From Xanthoparmelia taractica (lineage: Eukaryota > Ascomycota > Lecanoromycetes > Lecanorales > Parmeliaceae), in assembly GCA_033085395.1 (NCBI GenBank), contig JANQBS010000346.1:1-36772 (forward strand): 36,772 bases of DNA, in the 5' to 3' direction. Under the pieces are notes generated by a model. The model saw nothing but the letters and a program-made list of their open reading frames with translations, ran no database searches and had not been told where the DNA came from. Shown piece after piece: positions 1-9,629 of the stretch (positions within the stretch are counted from its first letter, which is position 1; every line of letters starts with the position of its first letter). The position numbers and the translations under genes were made by a program.

Positions 1-24
1 AATATTACGTAATATATTTATTAA
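1..24. other. Left flank outside the TIR, A+T-rich
   Basis: These 24 bases lie outside the inverted repeat and have almost no G or C, like the interior. They contain a 14-bp perfect palindrome at 2-15 (ATATTACGTAATAT). The matching right flank is not in the window, so a target-site duplication cannot be tested. The flank suggests that the element sits in an already A+T-rich region, but 24 bases is too little to be sure. Confidence 0.5.
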
Positions 25-121
25 AAACCCAATGGAAGTATGGGATATCCCATACCTTTCGATATGGTATTCGAAAAACTGATCCCATACCATCAAATAT
101 ACCACACCTTTCCGACCCGTA
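25..121 (+). repeat. Left 97-bp terminal inverted repeat
   Basis: The segment begins AAACCCAATGG and ends CCGACCCGTA. It matches the reverse complement of 36676-36772 at 94 of 97 positions. The three differences are transitions at 36 (A here, G on the right arm), 82 (A versus G) and 102 (C versus T), none in a CpA/TpG context. It holds 11 CpA or TpG dinucleotides in 97 bp, while many 60-bp interior lines have none, so it has escaped RIP. Homology stops abruptly at 121 and RIP-type sequence starts at once. A TIR of about 100 bp is compatible with Mutator-like elements and some hAT-like cargo elements of fungi, but the terminal bases do not assign a superfamily. Confidence 0.9.
38..55. promoter_or_regulatory. 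18-bp perfect palindrome in the left TIR
   Basis: GTATGGGATATCCCATAC is its own reverse complement. The half-site CCCATACC occurs at 49-56 and again as a direct copy at 84-91. A further weak dyad, TTCGA (58-62) and TCGAA (71-75), lies between them. The arrangement resembles a cluster of sites for a dimeric DNA-binding protein such as a transposase. That role is inferred from the symmetry only. Confidence 0.5.
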
Positions 122-181
122 ATTACGATTAAATATATTATATAAAACTAGATAAACATTCTTTAAATCTTATTTATAGTA

Positions 182-1260
182 ATATTATTAGATCTCTAAC
201 GTCTATTAAGTATAACGAGATTAAATATGTTATTAGGTAAAAAACGACGATATTAAGTTTATTAATATCGATTATCTTAAATCTAGAAGGGAAGTTTTAA
301 GTTGTTTAAATAATTTAAAATTAAACGAGAATATAATAATTATAAAACTTATCGTCTTTGTATTAATAATACCAAGGGGCTAATTAAAGATATATTTATA
401 GCCTTTGTCGCTAAGAAGAGTATTATTTATAAATTTATTATAACTAATAATCTTAAATAAAACGGGGAGTCTAAACGATTCGAGTAGACGCTAATTAAAA
501 ACTTTATTCTATTTTAATTAGTTTTAATTTAGTAAAAAATCTATAGTCGAAGATTATATAAATAATTAATTATCTCTACGCTCGTAATCTAATTATTAAT
601 TTAGATATTATTTTAATCAAAGCCTTTACTAAAAATCGCCTTAATCTATTATATTTATATATAATTAATTTAAAGGCTTAAGCTATAAATTATGTTTTAA
701 AGAAGCTTAAGAATAGAAGTTAGCGCTATTATTTAATAGACTATAAGGACGAAAATATCTATTATTTCTAAAATTCCTGTATTAAAGGAGTAATTCGATT
801 TAGCTCTTATTATATTTAAGAAAAACGCTTTCGATTCTATTTTAATTAGAAAGAATCTCTGTTAAATTAATTTAAAAACTTACTTATTATTAAATAATAG
901 CGTTTATTATAGCTCGCTTTAGAGAAGAATTAGAAGAAGCTTACTAAAATTAACGCTATTTATATCGAGCTATTATTATAGATTCTTACTTCTTCAAATA
1001 GCTTTTCTATAATTATAAGTACTTTCGCGAGTATTTTATCGAATTTTAACTCTTTAAAAGAGATTTTATCTAACGTTTCTCGCTCTTTTTATAGCTAAGT
1101 ATACTTTTAAAAAGACTTAAACGAATAAGATCTAGATAAAATTTAGTTTATTAACTAAATTCTTAGAGATTATTCTTAAATATATATTTTAGACTATAAA
1201 GATCTATTCTCGATTTTTTCTAATAATGCTCTTAATAATCCCTTAATATAAATTCTATTG
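182..1260 (+). pseudogene. Ty1/Copia pol fragment, integrase core and C-terminal part (RIP-killed)
   Basis: This is the remains of the integrase of a Copia-type LTR retrotransposon, the enzyme that inserts element cDNA into host DNA. Frame 2 from 182 to about 480 reads CINNTKGLIKDIF where Copia integrases have the catalytic DNGxEF region. The Asp codon has become Asn by a TpG-to-TpA change. At 458-478 it reads *NGESKR, the conserved QNGxxER motif with Gln turned to TAA. The frame then shifts to frame 1 at about 480-500. There it reads NLVKNL*SK (526-552; compare LPxxLWxEA), NYLYARN and, at 733-771, YLIDYKDENIYYF followed by a stop where Trp is expected, then IKGVIRF, matching the C-terminal GYxxxxxxYRVWDPxxxKVIxSRDV region. 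The frame stays readable to about 1260. No protease, reverse transcriptase or RNase H was found, and the 5' part is cut off within about 60 bp of the TIR. The family call is firm; exact ends are not. Confidence 0.75.
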
Positions 1261-1261
1261 T

Positions 1262-1420
1262 TGTTAATTATTGTTAGATTGGCGACCTGAATGGGATCGC
1301 CGACCTGATATAGATCGGCGACGTGATGGTGGTGCCAAATCGGCGATATACTGCAAATGTGTGTGTGAAGATAATAATACATTAAACCAAGCTGAGTGCC
1401 AATATCTAATTATAAGTGTT
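1262..1420. other. RIP-poor, G+C-richer island
   Basis: About 160 bases rich in CpA, TpG and G+C interrupt the A+T-rich DNA exactly where the Copia frame ends (an in-frame TGA lies at 1288-1290). Examples are the GTGATGGTGGTGCC and GCAAATGTGTGTGTG stretches. The island holds an 18-bp minisatellite, listed separately. A 62-codon frame on the minus strand (1194-1382) exists only because the minisatellite lacks stops, and I do not call it a gene. The island is either a later insertion or a patch too short or too unique to have been RIP-mutated. Confidence 0.6.
1277..1355. repeat. 18-bp minisatellite, three contiguous copies plus one offset copy
   Basis: Copies are GATTGGCGACCTGAATGG (1277-1294), GATCGCCGACCTGATATA (1295-1312) and GATCGGCGACGTGATGGT (1313-1330). 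A degenerate copy around 1338-1355 keeps ATCGGCGATATA after a 7-bp offset. TCGCCGA at 1297-1303 and TCGGCGA at 1315-1321 form a 7-bp inverted repeat with an 11-base loop, so the array could also fold as a hairpin. Confidence 0.7.
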
Positions 1421-1664
1421 ATTATTAAGCGTTTTCGTAATATCTATTAATAATAAGAGAAAAGAAACTTATATTCTTATGAATATTCTACTTAATAAAG
1501 CACGATTAATAACGAGCTAAGCGATCTAGTCGTAACTATACGTAGTATAGCGACGAGTTAATCAATTTAATTATCGTCTATAATAGCATTAATAAGCGAA
1601 ATTAAAAAGGAAAATATTAGAGACAAAAAATTTATATTAACGATTAATAAAAAACTTTCTTTCT

Positions 1665-1764
1665 TTCTTCTATTAAGATTCTTTATTTCTTTTTATTAAT
1701 ACGATCTTCTTAGTACTAGCTAAGAAGATCCTTTATTTTTTTTTATTAATGCACTTCTATTAAT
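1665..1764. repeat. 50-bp tandem duplication with an 11-bp hairpin at the junction
   Basis: The stretch GATTCTTTATTTCTTTTTAT at 1677 recurs as GATCCTTTATTTTTTTTTAT at 1727, exactly 50 bases on, and both are followed by TAAT. Between them GATCTTCTTAG (1703-1713) and CTAAGAAGATC (1720-1730) are perfect inverted arms around a 6-base loop. No function is evident. Confidence 0.55.
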
Positions 1765-2954
1765 ATTAGAACTCTATAACTCTTTTAAGATATTCGAATT
1801 TCTTTTCTTTAATTAAATTTATAATCGTATTAAGATTAATTATAATCCTAATTATCTTTAATAATATTTTAATAAGAGTTATTCTCTTTTTTTTTTCGAA
1901 TTAATTATATAAATTTATCGTTTACTAATTTATTCTTACTCGTAATCTTATCTATCTTCTTTATAACGTTTTCGTTATTAAAATATACTAATAAATTATT
2001 GATATCGAGAATAAGAATTCGTTAACGATCTTTATAGTCGCGAACTCGTATCTATTCTTATAATTTAATATTTTAGCTTAATTAATATCGAGCACGTTCT
2101 AATAAGATACTTAATAAAGTTTTTCTTATATTATTAATCTTAGTTATATTACTAAAATTATATAATAAGTTCTAGCTTAATATAATATTAGAAGTCTCGA
2201 GTATAGAGCTTAAACTACTTATAATATTAATGTTTACGTTAATTTAATAAACTCTTACTTAAGTAATTTACTTCTTTACGTTCTCTAAGAACTAAAAATC
2301 GCTTATCGATTTATCTTTTATTTATTTAATCGATTATATAATATTTTTAACATTATTAAGATTTTATATTAACGCGTAAGACTTACTTTAATAATTATTA
2401 ATTTTCCATAACTTTGATATTATTAAAATAAATTAATTAATATTTAAGATTAATTTATTAAAGAAGAATTTAAGAATTTATTAATAAATATTAATAATTT
2501 CGTATTTAAAGTTAAAAGCTAGTATCTTATTTTTCTTAATTAATCTATCTCGAATATAATAGCGAGTATCGCTTATCGGTAATTATATTATAGTAAGCGC
2601 GTTCTTTAAGATTATTATACTTTTATATAAAGTATTCTTAAATAGAGTATATCTCTTTTAATAGAATTTCTCTATTATCTTATTAAATTCTAATTTATCG
2701 TTTTCGATATCGATAGTTAATATTTTTTTATTAATATTTTATTAGAGTAGTAAGTCTTATTAAGATAATATCGTTAAACTTAAGAAAGCGTATTATAATA
2801 TATATTATTATTCTTATTATTAACTACGATATTATATTAGAAGAAAGCGTTACTTCGCGTATCGACTTAATTAAAGTAATAATCTCTTATAATCTATCTA
2901 GAATTATCTTTAATTACGCTAATAAATTACTAGCGATAATCTCTATCCAATAAA
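1765..2954. other. RIP-degraded DNA, nothing recognised
   Basis: A+T-rich RIP-type sequence. The minus strand has some readable stretches at about 1770-2000, rich in Lys, Ile and Asn with few stops, but I could match no family motif and they do not clearly exceed what chance gives in this base composition. Confidence 0.5.
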
Positions 2955-3037
2955 TTAATTAATAAGTTATTTATATAATCTATAAAGTTAATTAATAAGT
3001 TATTTATATAATCTATAAAGTTAATTAATAAGTTATT
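2955..3037. repeat. 33-bp perfect tandem repeat, 2.5 copies
   Basis: The unit starts TTAATTAATAAGTTATTTAT and is 33 bases long. Copies occupy 2955-2987 and 2988-3020, and a 17-base partial copy runs 3021-3037. The copies are identical, which suggests that the duplication arose after most of the RIP mutations around it. Confidence 0.85.
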
Positions 3038-6000
3038 AAATTATTAATTTTAAGTGAAAAAGAATCGCGCATTATATTAATATTTCTTATATCTTCGTTG
3101 CGAAGTATTAATTCGAGATTCTTCTTAATAATATAAAAATGTGCAAATATAAAGCGAATTCATTAATCATTAAAGAATAATAAGATCGCAAATTATATAT
3201 AATAAAAAGAACTTTATTATCTTGCTTATTCTCGTATATCTTCGCACGATTATTAATTTTTTAAGAATTTAGAGTACTTATTTAAGTAGTCCCGATGTTC
3301 TTATATAAGATATATATATCTCGATAAATAATATCTTTAATTAAGTTATTAAATAGTCTATAAACTATCGATCTTATATTTAAGCGATTTATAATAATAT
3401 AATCGCTTAATTAAAAGACTATCGATTAATAATTTACTCTATCTCTCTATAAGATATTTATCGCGAGAATTATATAGATTATAAGATCGAATAGAAGTGC
3501 ATATTTGAGTGACTATATCGTAACATCGTCGGTCTTTAATATTGCGCTCGAATACGATAGACGTAAGATGCTAAGGTTTATTCTTAAATATAGTTTCTTA
3601 CGTTCATATATATAAGCTATATCGATAATCGAACTTCTTTAACTTCTTATATTAACAACGCGATTTTTATCTTATATCACGAATTAAGAACTCGTTATTT
3701 ATAAGTCTTCTTATAAAGTTATTAATCTTAACTTATATTAAATTCTTTTTATTAATTATCTTATTAATTTTATTATTTATTATAATAAATTAAAATAAGA
3801 TACTTAATAAAGATATAAGATACGTTAAGCTAGAGCGAGATATAATAGTGTTAATGTAGACTTTATTACGAAAAATATTATAGAAAGATAAAAGAAATAA
3901 GATTATTATAATACGAAGTGAGATTTATTAATAAAATAAATTTCGTTATTATTTTATTTCACTTATCTTATCTTGGCGATTACTCATAATATATTAATTA
4001 TTATTTTGCGTTTAATAAACGATAGTTTAACGTTATAGTGGTGTCTAGACGAAGTTATTAATTATATTAAGTATAACTAATAATTAATAATAGTTAATTA
4101 CAATAACGTAGCGAAGATAAGAGATACTCTCTCTCGTAGTTATTTAAAATATTTTAGACATTATAAAGTAAATTCTTATCATACTATTAATTATACTTCG
4201 ATTCTTAATCTTTTCATCTTATTAAATACTTAATAATTTTCTTTTCTCGACTAGAACATCGTTATTACTTATTTATAAGCTTCTTAATCTTATTATTATA
4301 TTATTTTTTATTAAACTCGAAGATCGCCGAAAATTAACTTAATTTTATATCTTAATAATAAGAGTTCTCTTTCTTAAAGATTAGTTCAAGTTATATAATT
4401 AAAATAATTAAATAGATCTTTTAATACGCTAATATATTCAGCTTATATATAAGATTATTAATTCTTTTTATAATTTTAAATAATCTCGCGCGCTAATTAA
4501 TAAACTTATAATTCTTTATTCTCGATATTATATATCTTTAATATAATCTTAAAAAGATTATATTATTAATTTTTAGAGAGATTAAGCGATAATAAAAATT
4601 ATAAATAATTTTTATCTTTACGTTAGCTTAAGCGATTATATTCTTAATTTTTCTTAATATTAATTATTCGCTTATTAAGAAAATTATTATAAATCTCGAT
4701 TAACGATAAAGATAAAAAAGTATCGTAAAGATAATAATCGTAAATAATCTTATTTAAACTTAAATCGCTAGAGGCGTTAAATAGATTATTTAAAATATCT
4801 CTAAGACGAGATAGATATTTAATTTAATTTATTTTCGAGTTACTTATTAATTAGTATGGTAAGATAATCTTAATAATCTAATTTATTTAAGTTAATTAAT
4901 TATCGATTTAAAAATAATAAATAAAGCTCATTAGAAACGCTATATTAAGTTTTTAAAATATCGTCTTTTTAAAAGTCGATACGAATTTTCTATCTCTATC
5001 TAAGATGAAAGCGATCGATAATTCTTAATTAATAATCGTATTTATAAATACGTTAGCTTAGTCTTCTATTAAGTATATATCTTTATTAAAAATTAACGTA
5101 ATTCTTTTCGAAAACTTGCATATTATTGATATAATATAATGTATATTATTATTAATATTCGATAATATAAGAATAAAGTTCGCGATTATTATATAATATA
5201 AAATTATTAATTCTATAATAGAATTAAGAGATTTGTAAGTAAAGTATTATTTCGTTTGATTTAGATTGCATTTATAATAATAATGTATATATCGATATAA
5301 TCGACGACTAAGTTTACGAAAGAAATAATTATTAATTATAACTTCGTAAGTTCTATTAAATTTAATATAAGCGTTAACGTTATAAGCTTAATAAAATATT
5401 TTCTACTCGAAGATCTTAATAATATATAATTTAATTCTATTAATAAAGTTAATAAAATAGATAAATTTATTTTAAGATAATGTTAAATTTCGGAAATTCA
5501 TAACTTATTATTTAATATTTATAGAATTATTATTTATTTCTTATTCTTAATATAGAATATTTAAATTCTAATTTTAAAGTCGCTAAATATTTTTATTAGA
5601 AATTCATTAAAAATAAATATATTATTAAGCGTTTTCTCTTTAATTATCGATATTTTCTTCTTAATTATTAATTTATATACTAATCTAAAGAGAATATCTA
5701 ATATAATATACTATTTACTTAATTTATAATAAATATTTAATTTGAATTATAAAAAATATTATAACACTCTAATTAGATATAAATTAAGCTTATTAAAAGA
5801 TAAAGAGATTAAACTCATTTACTTAATAATGCTTATCGTTATCGAATAATTTATATATATAATCGTAATAAGAGGCGAGTTATTAATAAGATATCTAATT
5901 TTACGAATTATTTAAATTAGATCGGCGATTTCTAGCTTAATAAATTAATATCTAAACTCGATATTATTAGGTGATTTAAATAAGAATAGAATCGATATAA

Positions 6001-7329
6001 GATTCGACTTAAAAAACTTATTATCTTTCGAATTACTTTTAACGTAATAAACGTAAATATCGAAATCTCTCTCTTTTAATATATCGAGATTAACGTATAT
6101 ATATTATTACGAATAAAAATATATTAAGAAATTTAATAAAGAAAAAGACTTTCATAATAGATAAAAGAATTCGAGTAATACCGATCTTTTCTCGATAGAC
6201 GTTCTCTTTATAAAGCTCTTTCTTTTTTATTCGCTAATAACGAATAAGTCTTTTAATAATAAAGTCTTCTCTTATTAAAAAGATTTTATCTTCTATATAT
6301 AATAGAAAATTTTATTATATAATTATCTTATTAACTTAAGATAATATTTAAGAATTTTAAGATTAGCGAGAAAGATTAGACTCGTTAAGACTTTAATTTT
6401 TTTTAAGTTGTTTTTGCCCGAATATATCTATTCTTTAATTAAGTAATATAATACTTAGATAATTTAAGAATATCTTTTTTAAATTAATAATAATTCTTAA
6501 CTTAATAAATAATTTAAAGAGTTATCGAAGATAAGTAAAATAATCTTCGAAGCTAGGTGAGAAAGTAATTAGATTATCGATATAAAATCTTATAAAGTTC
6601 TTAAACGATCTTAATTCTCTATTTATAATTCTTTATACGAATAATAAAAAGCCCTTATATCTTATCGCCGCTATCTTAAAATATTTCAAATCTCGATACG
6701 AAACGACTATTTACTTATATTAATCTTTAGATTATATATCGAATTATAAAACAAAAAAATTATTTAAGATATTAATATATATATTTTTTTTATAATATAT
6801 TAATTATATTATCTTATAGAGATAGAGAATAAAGATTAATAATAATCTTATTTAGATTACGAATATCGATAATTACTCTTAATTTTCTTTTTAATATCTT
6901 CTCTAATTCTTTATATATAATTTTCTAAATAATAAATATCGATTATAAAAACGAAGTAAGATTTATTATTTAACTTATCCGATTCTAAATATAAAGTTTA
7001 TTAAATTTCATATAATATTTTTATTTAGTATATCGAGCGAATAAATCTTTTAAGCGAACTTTAATATCGTTATTAAATTTCAAATTATATGAAGATTTAT
7101 CTTTATATAATTCTTATTAAGAATATTAATAATCTCTTTAATATTCTTTTAAATATCGTTTTAATGGACGATAAATATCTTTAACTTGATAATCTAATTT
7201 TTACCGTCAAATATAAAAATATAATTTTTTAATTTAATATTCGCGACTCCTTTAGATTTATTAAGCTTAATTTCGTGTTTATTCGCCGCAAATTATTAAT
7301 TCTTTAGATATATAACGTCTATTATTTTC
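3038..7329. other. RIP-degraded DNA, nothing recognised
   Basis: Uniform A+T-rich sequence with RIP bias. Slightly more CpA and TpG remain at about 3480-3610 and 5110-5290, possibly old intergenic DNA or less mutated patches. I see no family motif, terminal repeat or RNA gene in this stretch. Confidence 0.5.
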
Positions 7330-7440
7330 TTTTCGGTGTTAAGGTAGCGGAAAAGAGATAGGCTGACAGCCGCTTTAAGCTGTCAAAATACCTCCCCCCC
7401 CTTAAAGACTTCCCTCACTAACGACGATTAGCGATAAGGA
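7330..7440. other. Second RIP-poor island with hairpin and C8 tract
   Basis: This segment keeps TpG, CpA and GC-rich runs (GGTGTTAAGGTAGCGG, GGCTGACAGCCGC) inside RIP-type DNA. It contains the hairpin at 7364-7385 and a run of eight C at 7394-7401. On the minus strand the run reads AAGGGGGGGGAGG, like a polypurine tract, followed five bases later by TGACAGC. This could be the edge of a retroelement long terminal repeat on the minus strand, but no second copy of such a repeat was found. Confidence 0.5.
7364..7385. repeat. Hairpin TGACAGC / GCTGTCA
   Basis: Perfect 7-bp inverted arms at 7364-7370 and 7379-7385 surround an 8-base loop (CGCTTTAA). The arms keep TpG and CpA. Retroelement ends of the TG...CA type or a structured element could look like this. 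It is not followed by a clear U-tract on either strand, so I do not call it a terminator. Confidence 0.6.
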
Positions 7441-9122
7441 TATAACTTCTATTATAGGAGACGGATAATCATAAAACGTCTCTTATATGATCATAAGTGA
7501 TCTATTTTTATTATATCTGAAATTCTAATTATAGAGGCAAAACCTTACTTTATTTAACTTTTCTTTAAATAATTATTATTTAATTATTATCTTTACGTAC
7601 GTCTTTTCTTTAATATTATGCTTATTATATTATTTCGCAAAATTACGCAAATACGCCGAAAAAATATTAATTAATCGTCGAATTATTATAAGAATCTTCG
7701 CAGAAATTTAGTAGTAAAGAATTAAATTATCTTAAAGTATACTAATAATATTAAAAGAAGTATAAGATCTCTTCTCAAGAAGTGAATCAAGTTAATTATT
7801 ATACTTTCTTCTTCTTAATTATTTATTACTATATAAACGATTAATAATCTACTATTAGATTCTATTATAAGATCAATAAAATATTCGAGAACTTTCTTCA
7901 AATCGCCGTCGCAGAGAATTTTAAAATCTTTCTATAATAAATCTTAAATCGTTACTCGAGAGTGCGAGTTAGCGAGAGTCTTAATAATTATTAACGAATT
8001 CTAAATATATATATTCTCGATTAATATAATCGTAAGTTAAATAATAATATTAAAAGAGACGTAATTAATATAAGACTCTGCTATAAGAAATTAATCTCGC
8101 TAATATATTCGTTATCGCTAATACAAGAAGATTCTCGTAAATAAGTATAAGCTACGCACTTTATTCAAGAAACGAGACGTTAGTAGCGTCGAAGATCTTT
8201 ATTATATTCTCTTTTATTACTAAATATATAATACTCACGTATATCGAGATAAATAACAACGAAGCTATATTATCGCGAATATATTAATAACTTCGTATTT
8301 TAGCTATCGCCTGATCTCTATATTCGATTTTAGAATAAAATTTAAGAATAATACGAATTAAGAGAATAAATAAGCGACGCTCGTTAATTTTAATAACGGC
8401 TTTAATAACGATAATAATAGTAATAGCGAGAGCGATAATAATAATAATATAGACGATAACGTCGATAAGGGCCTTGATAATACGGGATCTCTCCTTTAGA
8501 GATATATCGCTTTTATTATCGCCTCTTATAATATCTCTAATAAGTCTAATCTTCTCTTCGTAAAAATAATTCTTATTTATATAAAGAGAAAAGATAATTA
8601 TTCTCGAGAGTAAGTAATATACTTATATTTCTTTAATATTATTATTAATCTATATTTAATTAAAAAACGTTTATCGTTAAGCGAAAGAATAATTCTCTTC
8701 TTTATCTTCTCGATTATCTTCTCTCTTTAATTCTTTATAATAATATATTCGCGACGAAATTATTAAGGGATATCGATAATATCTTTTAAGCTGAGATCTT
8801 TTTAAAAAATAAGTATTTTTAATTAAAGATAAAGCGTAGCGCTTTAAATCTTCTCATCTTTCGAGAGTCTAAATACTCTATTTATAAGTTTCGTATATTA
8901 TTTATAAAGTTATTACGTTCGAGCACGTAACTTCGTTATTTTATATAACTCAATCGTAGATTTAAGATAAAGAAGTCTTTTACTTAGTATTATATATAAC
9001 GTAACTTAATTAATATCGTTAACGATAAGTCGCTACTAGTTTATCTTCTCGAGTAATCGCAATATTAATATATAAAAATCTTATAGATAAAGCGCTCTCG
9101 TCGATAAGAGATTAGATTTTTA
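7441..9122. other. RIP-degraded DNA, nothing recognised
   Basis: The first 120 bases (to about 7560) still have scattered CpA and TpG. After that RIP bias is as strong as elsewhere. At about 8390-8470 there is a low-complexity stretch of repeated AATAATAR, AGCGA and GACGATAA words, perhaps a former Asn/Asp-rich repeat. No family motif was recognised. Confidence 0.45.
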
Positions 9123-9629
9123 ATTATTAATTAAATACGATTCGTTATTATCTCGATCGCGAGATTCGATTTAATATTATCGCTATCTTTTTAGATCGCT
9201 TTTTCGATAAAGTCGTTTAAAAGCTAGCTAGATTTATAATATTAATTATCGACTTTAACGTCTCGATTAAACTTTTCTTTAAGTTATCGAAAAAGATTAT
9301 TAATAATAAGCGTATACTTTAATTTAATAGCGAGAGTAAGACGCTTATTAAAAGACTTAAGAGTAAATATAATTTCGTCGAACGTGCTTCTCTAAACGAT
9401 TCGTGATTATAAATTAAGAAATAAGTTAATATAGCTTTATATCGTGAGAAAATTATTTGAAGAAATCGAATACTTAAGAAAGCCTAAAAGCGATATTCTT
9501 ATATCGTCGATACGAGTATACTCAAGACTTAATTTATCGAATTCTTTATCGTCGTGTTATATAAAGATATTAAGTCTCTCACTCTTATTTAATACGATAT
9601 TCTTAAACGAGATAATCTTATTTAATTAA
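9123..9629 (+). pseudogene. Unidentified coding relic
   Basis: I do not recognise the product. Frame 3 has 7 stops in 169 codons, below the one in nine found in arbitrary frames here, and the last part from 9444 is fully open for 61 codons. Readable stretches include IARVRRLLKDL (around 9339) and RKLFEEIEYLRKPKS (around 9447), which look like amphipathic helix with a charged segment. The open segment starts at GTG 9444, but that is only the point after an in-frame TAG, not a credible start. Nothing around it gives a functional hint. It may be a chance run in biased DNA. Confidence 0.28.

Noticed and set aside
5..16. TTAC(N7)A match at the left edge, the target motif of some Starship elements
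   Set aside because: Such a match is expected often in A+T-rich DNA. No DUF3435 tyrosine recombinase (captain) was recognised near the end, and Starships are not normally bounded by 97-bp TIRs.
1194..1382. 62-codon minus-strand frame across the minisatellite island
   Set aside because: Its openness comes from the 18-bp repeat unit, which has no stop in that frame. It also runs antisense into the Copia relic.
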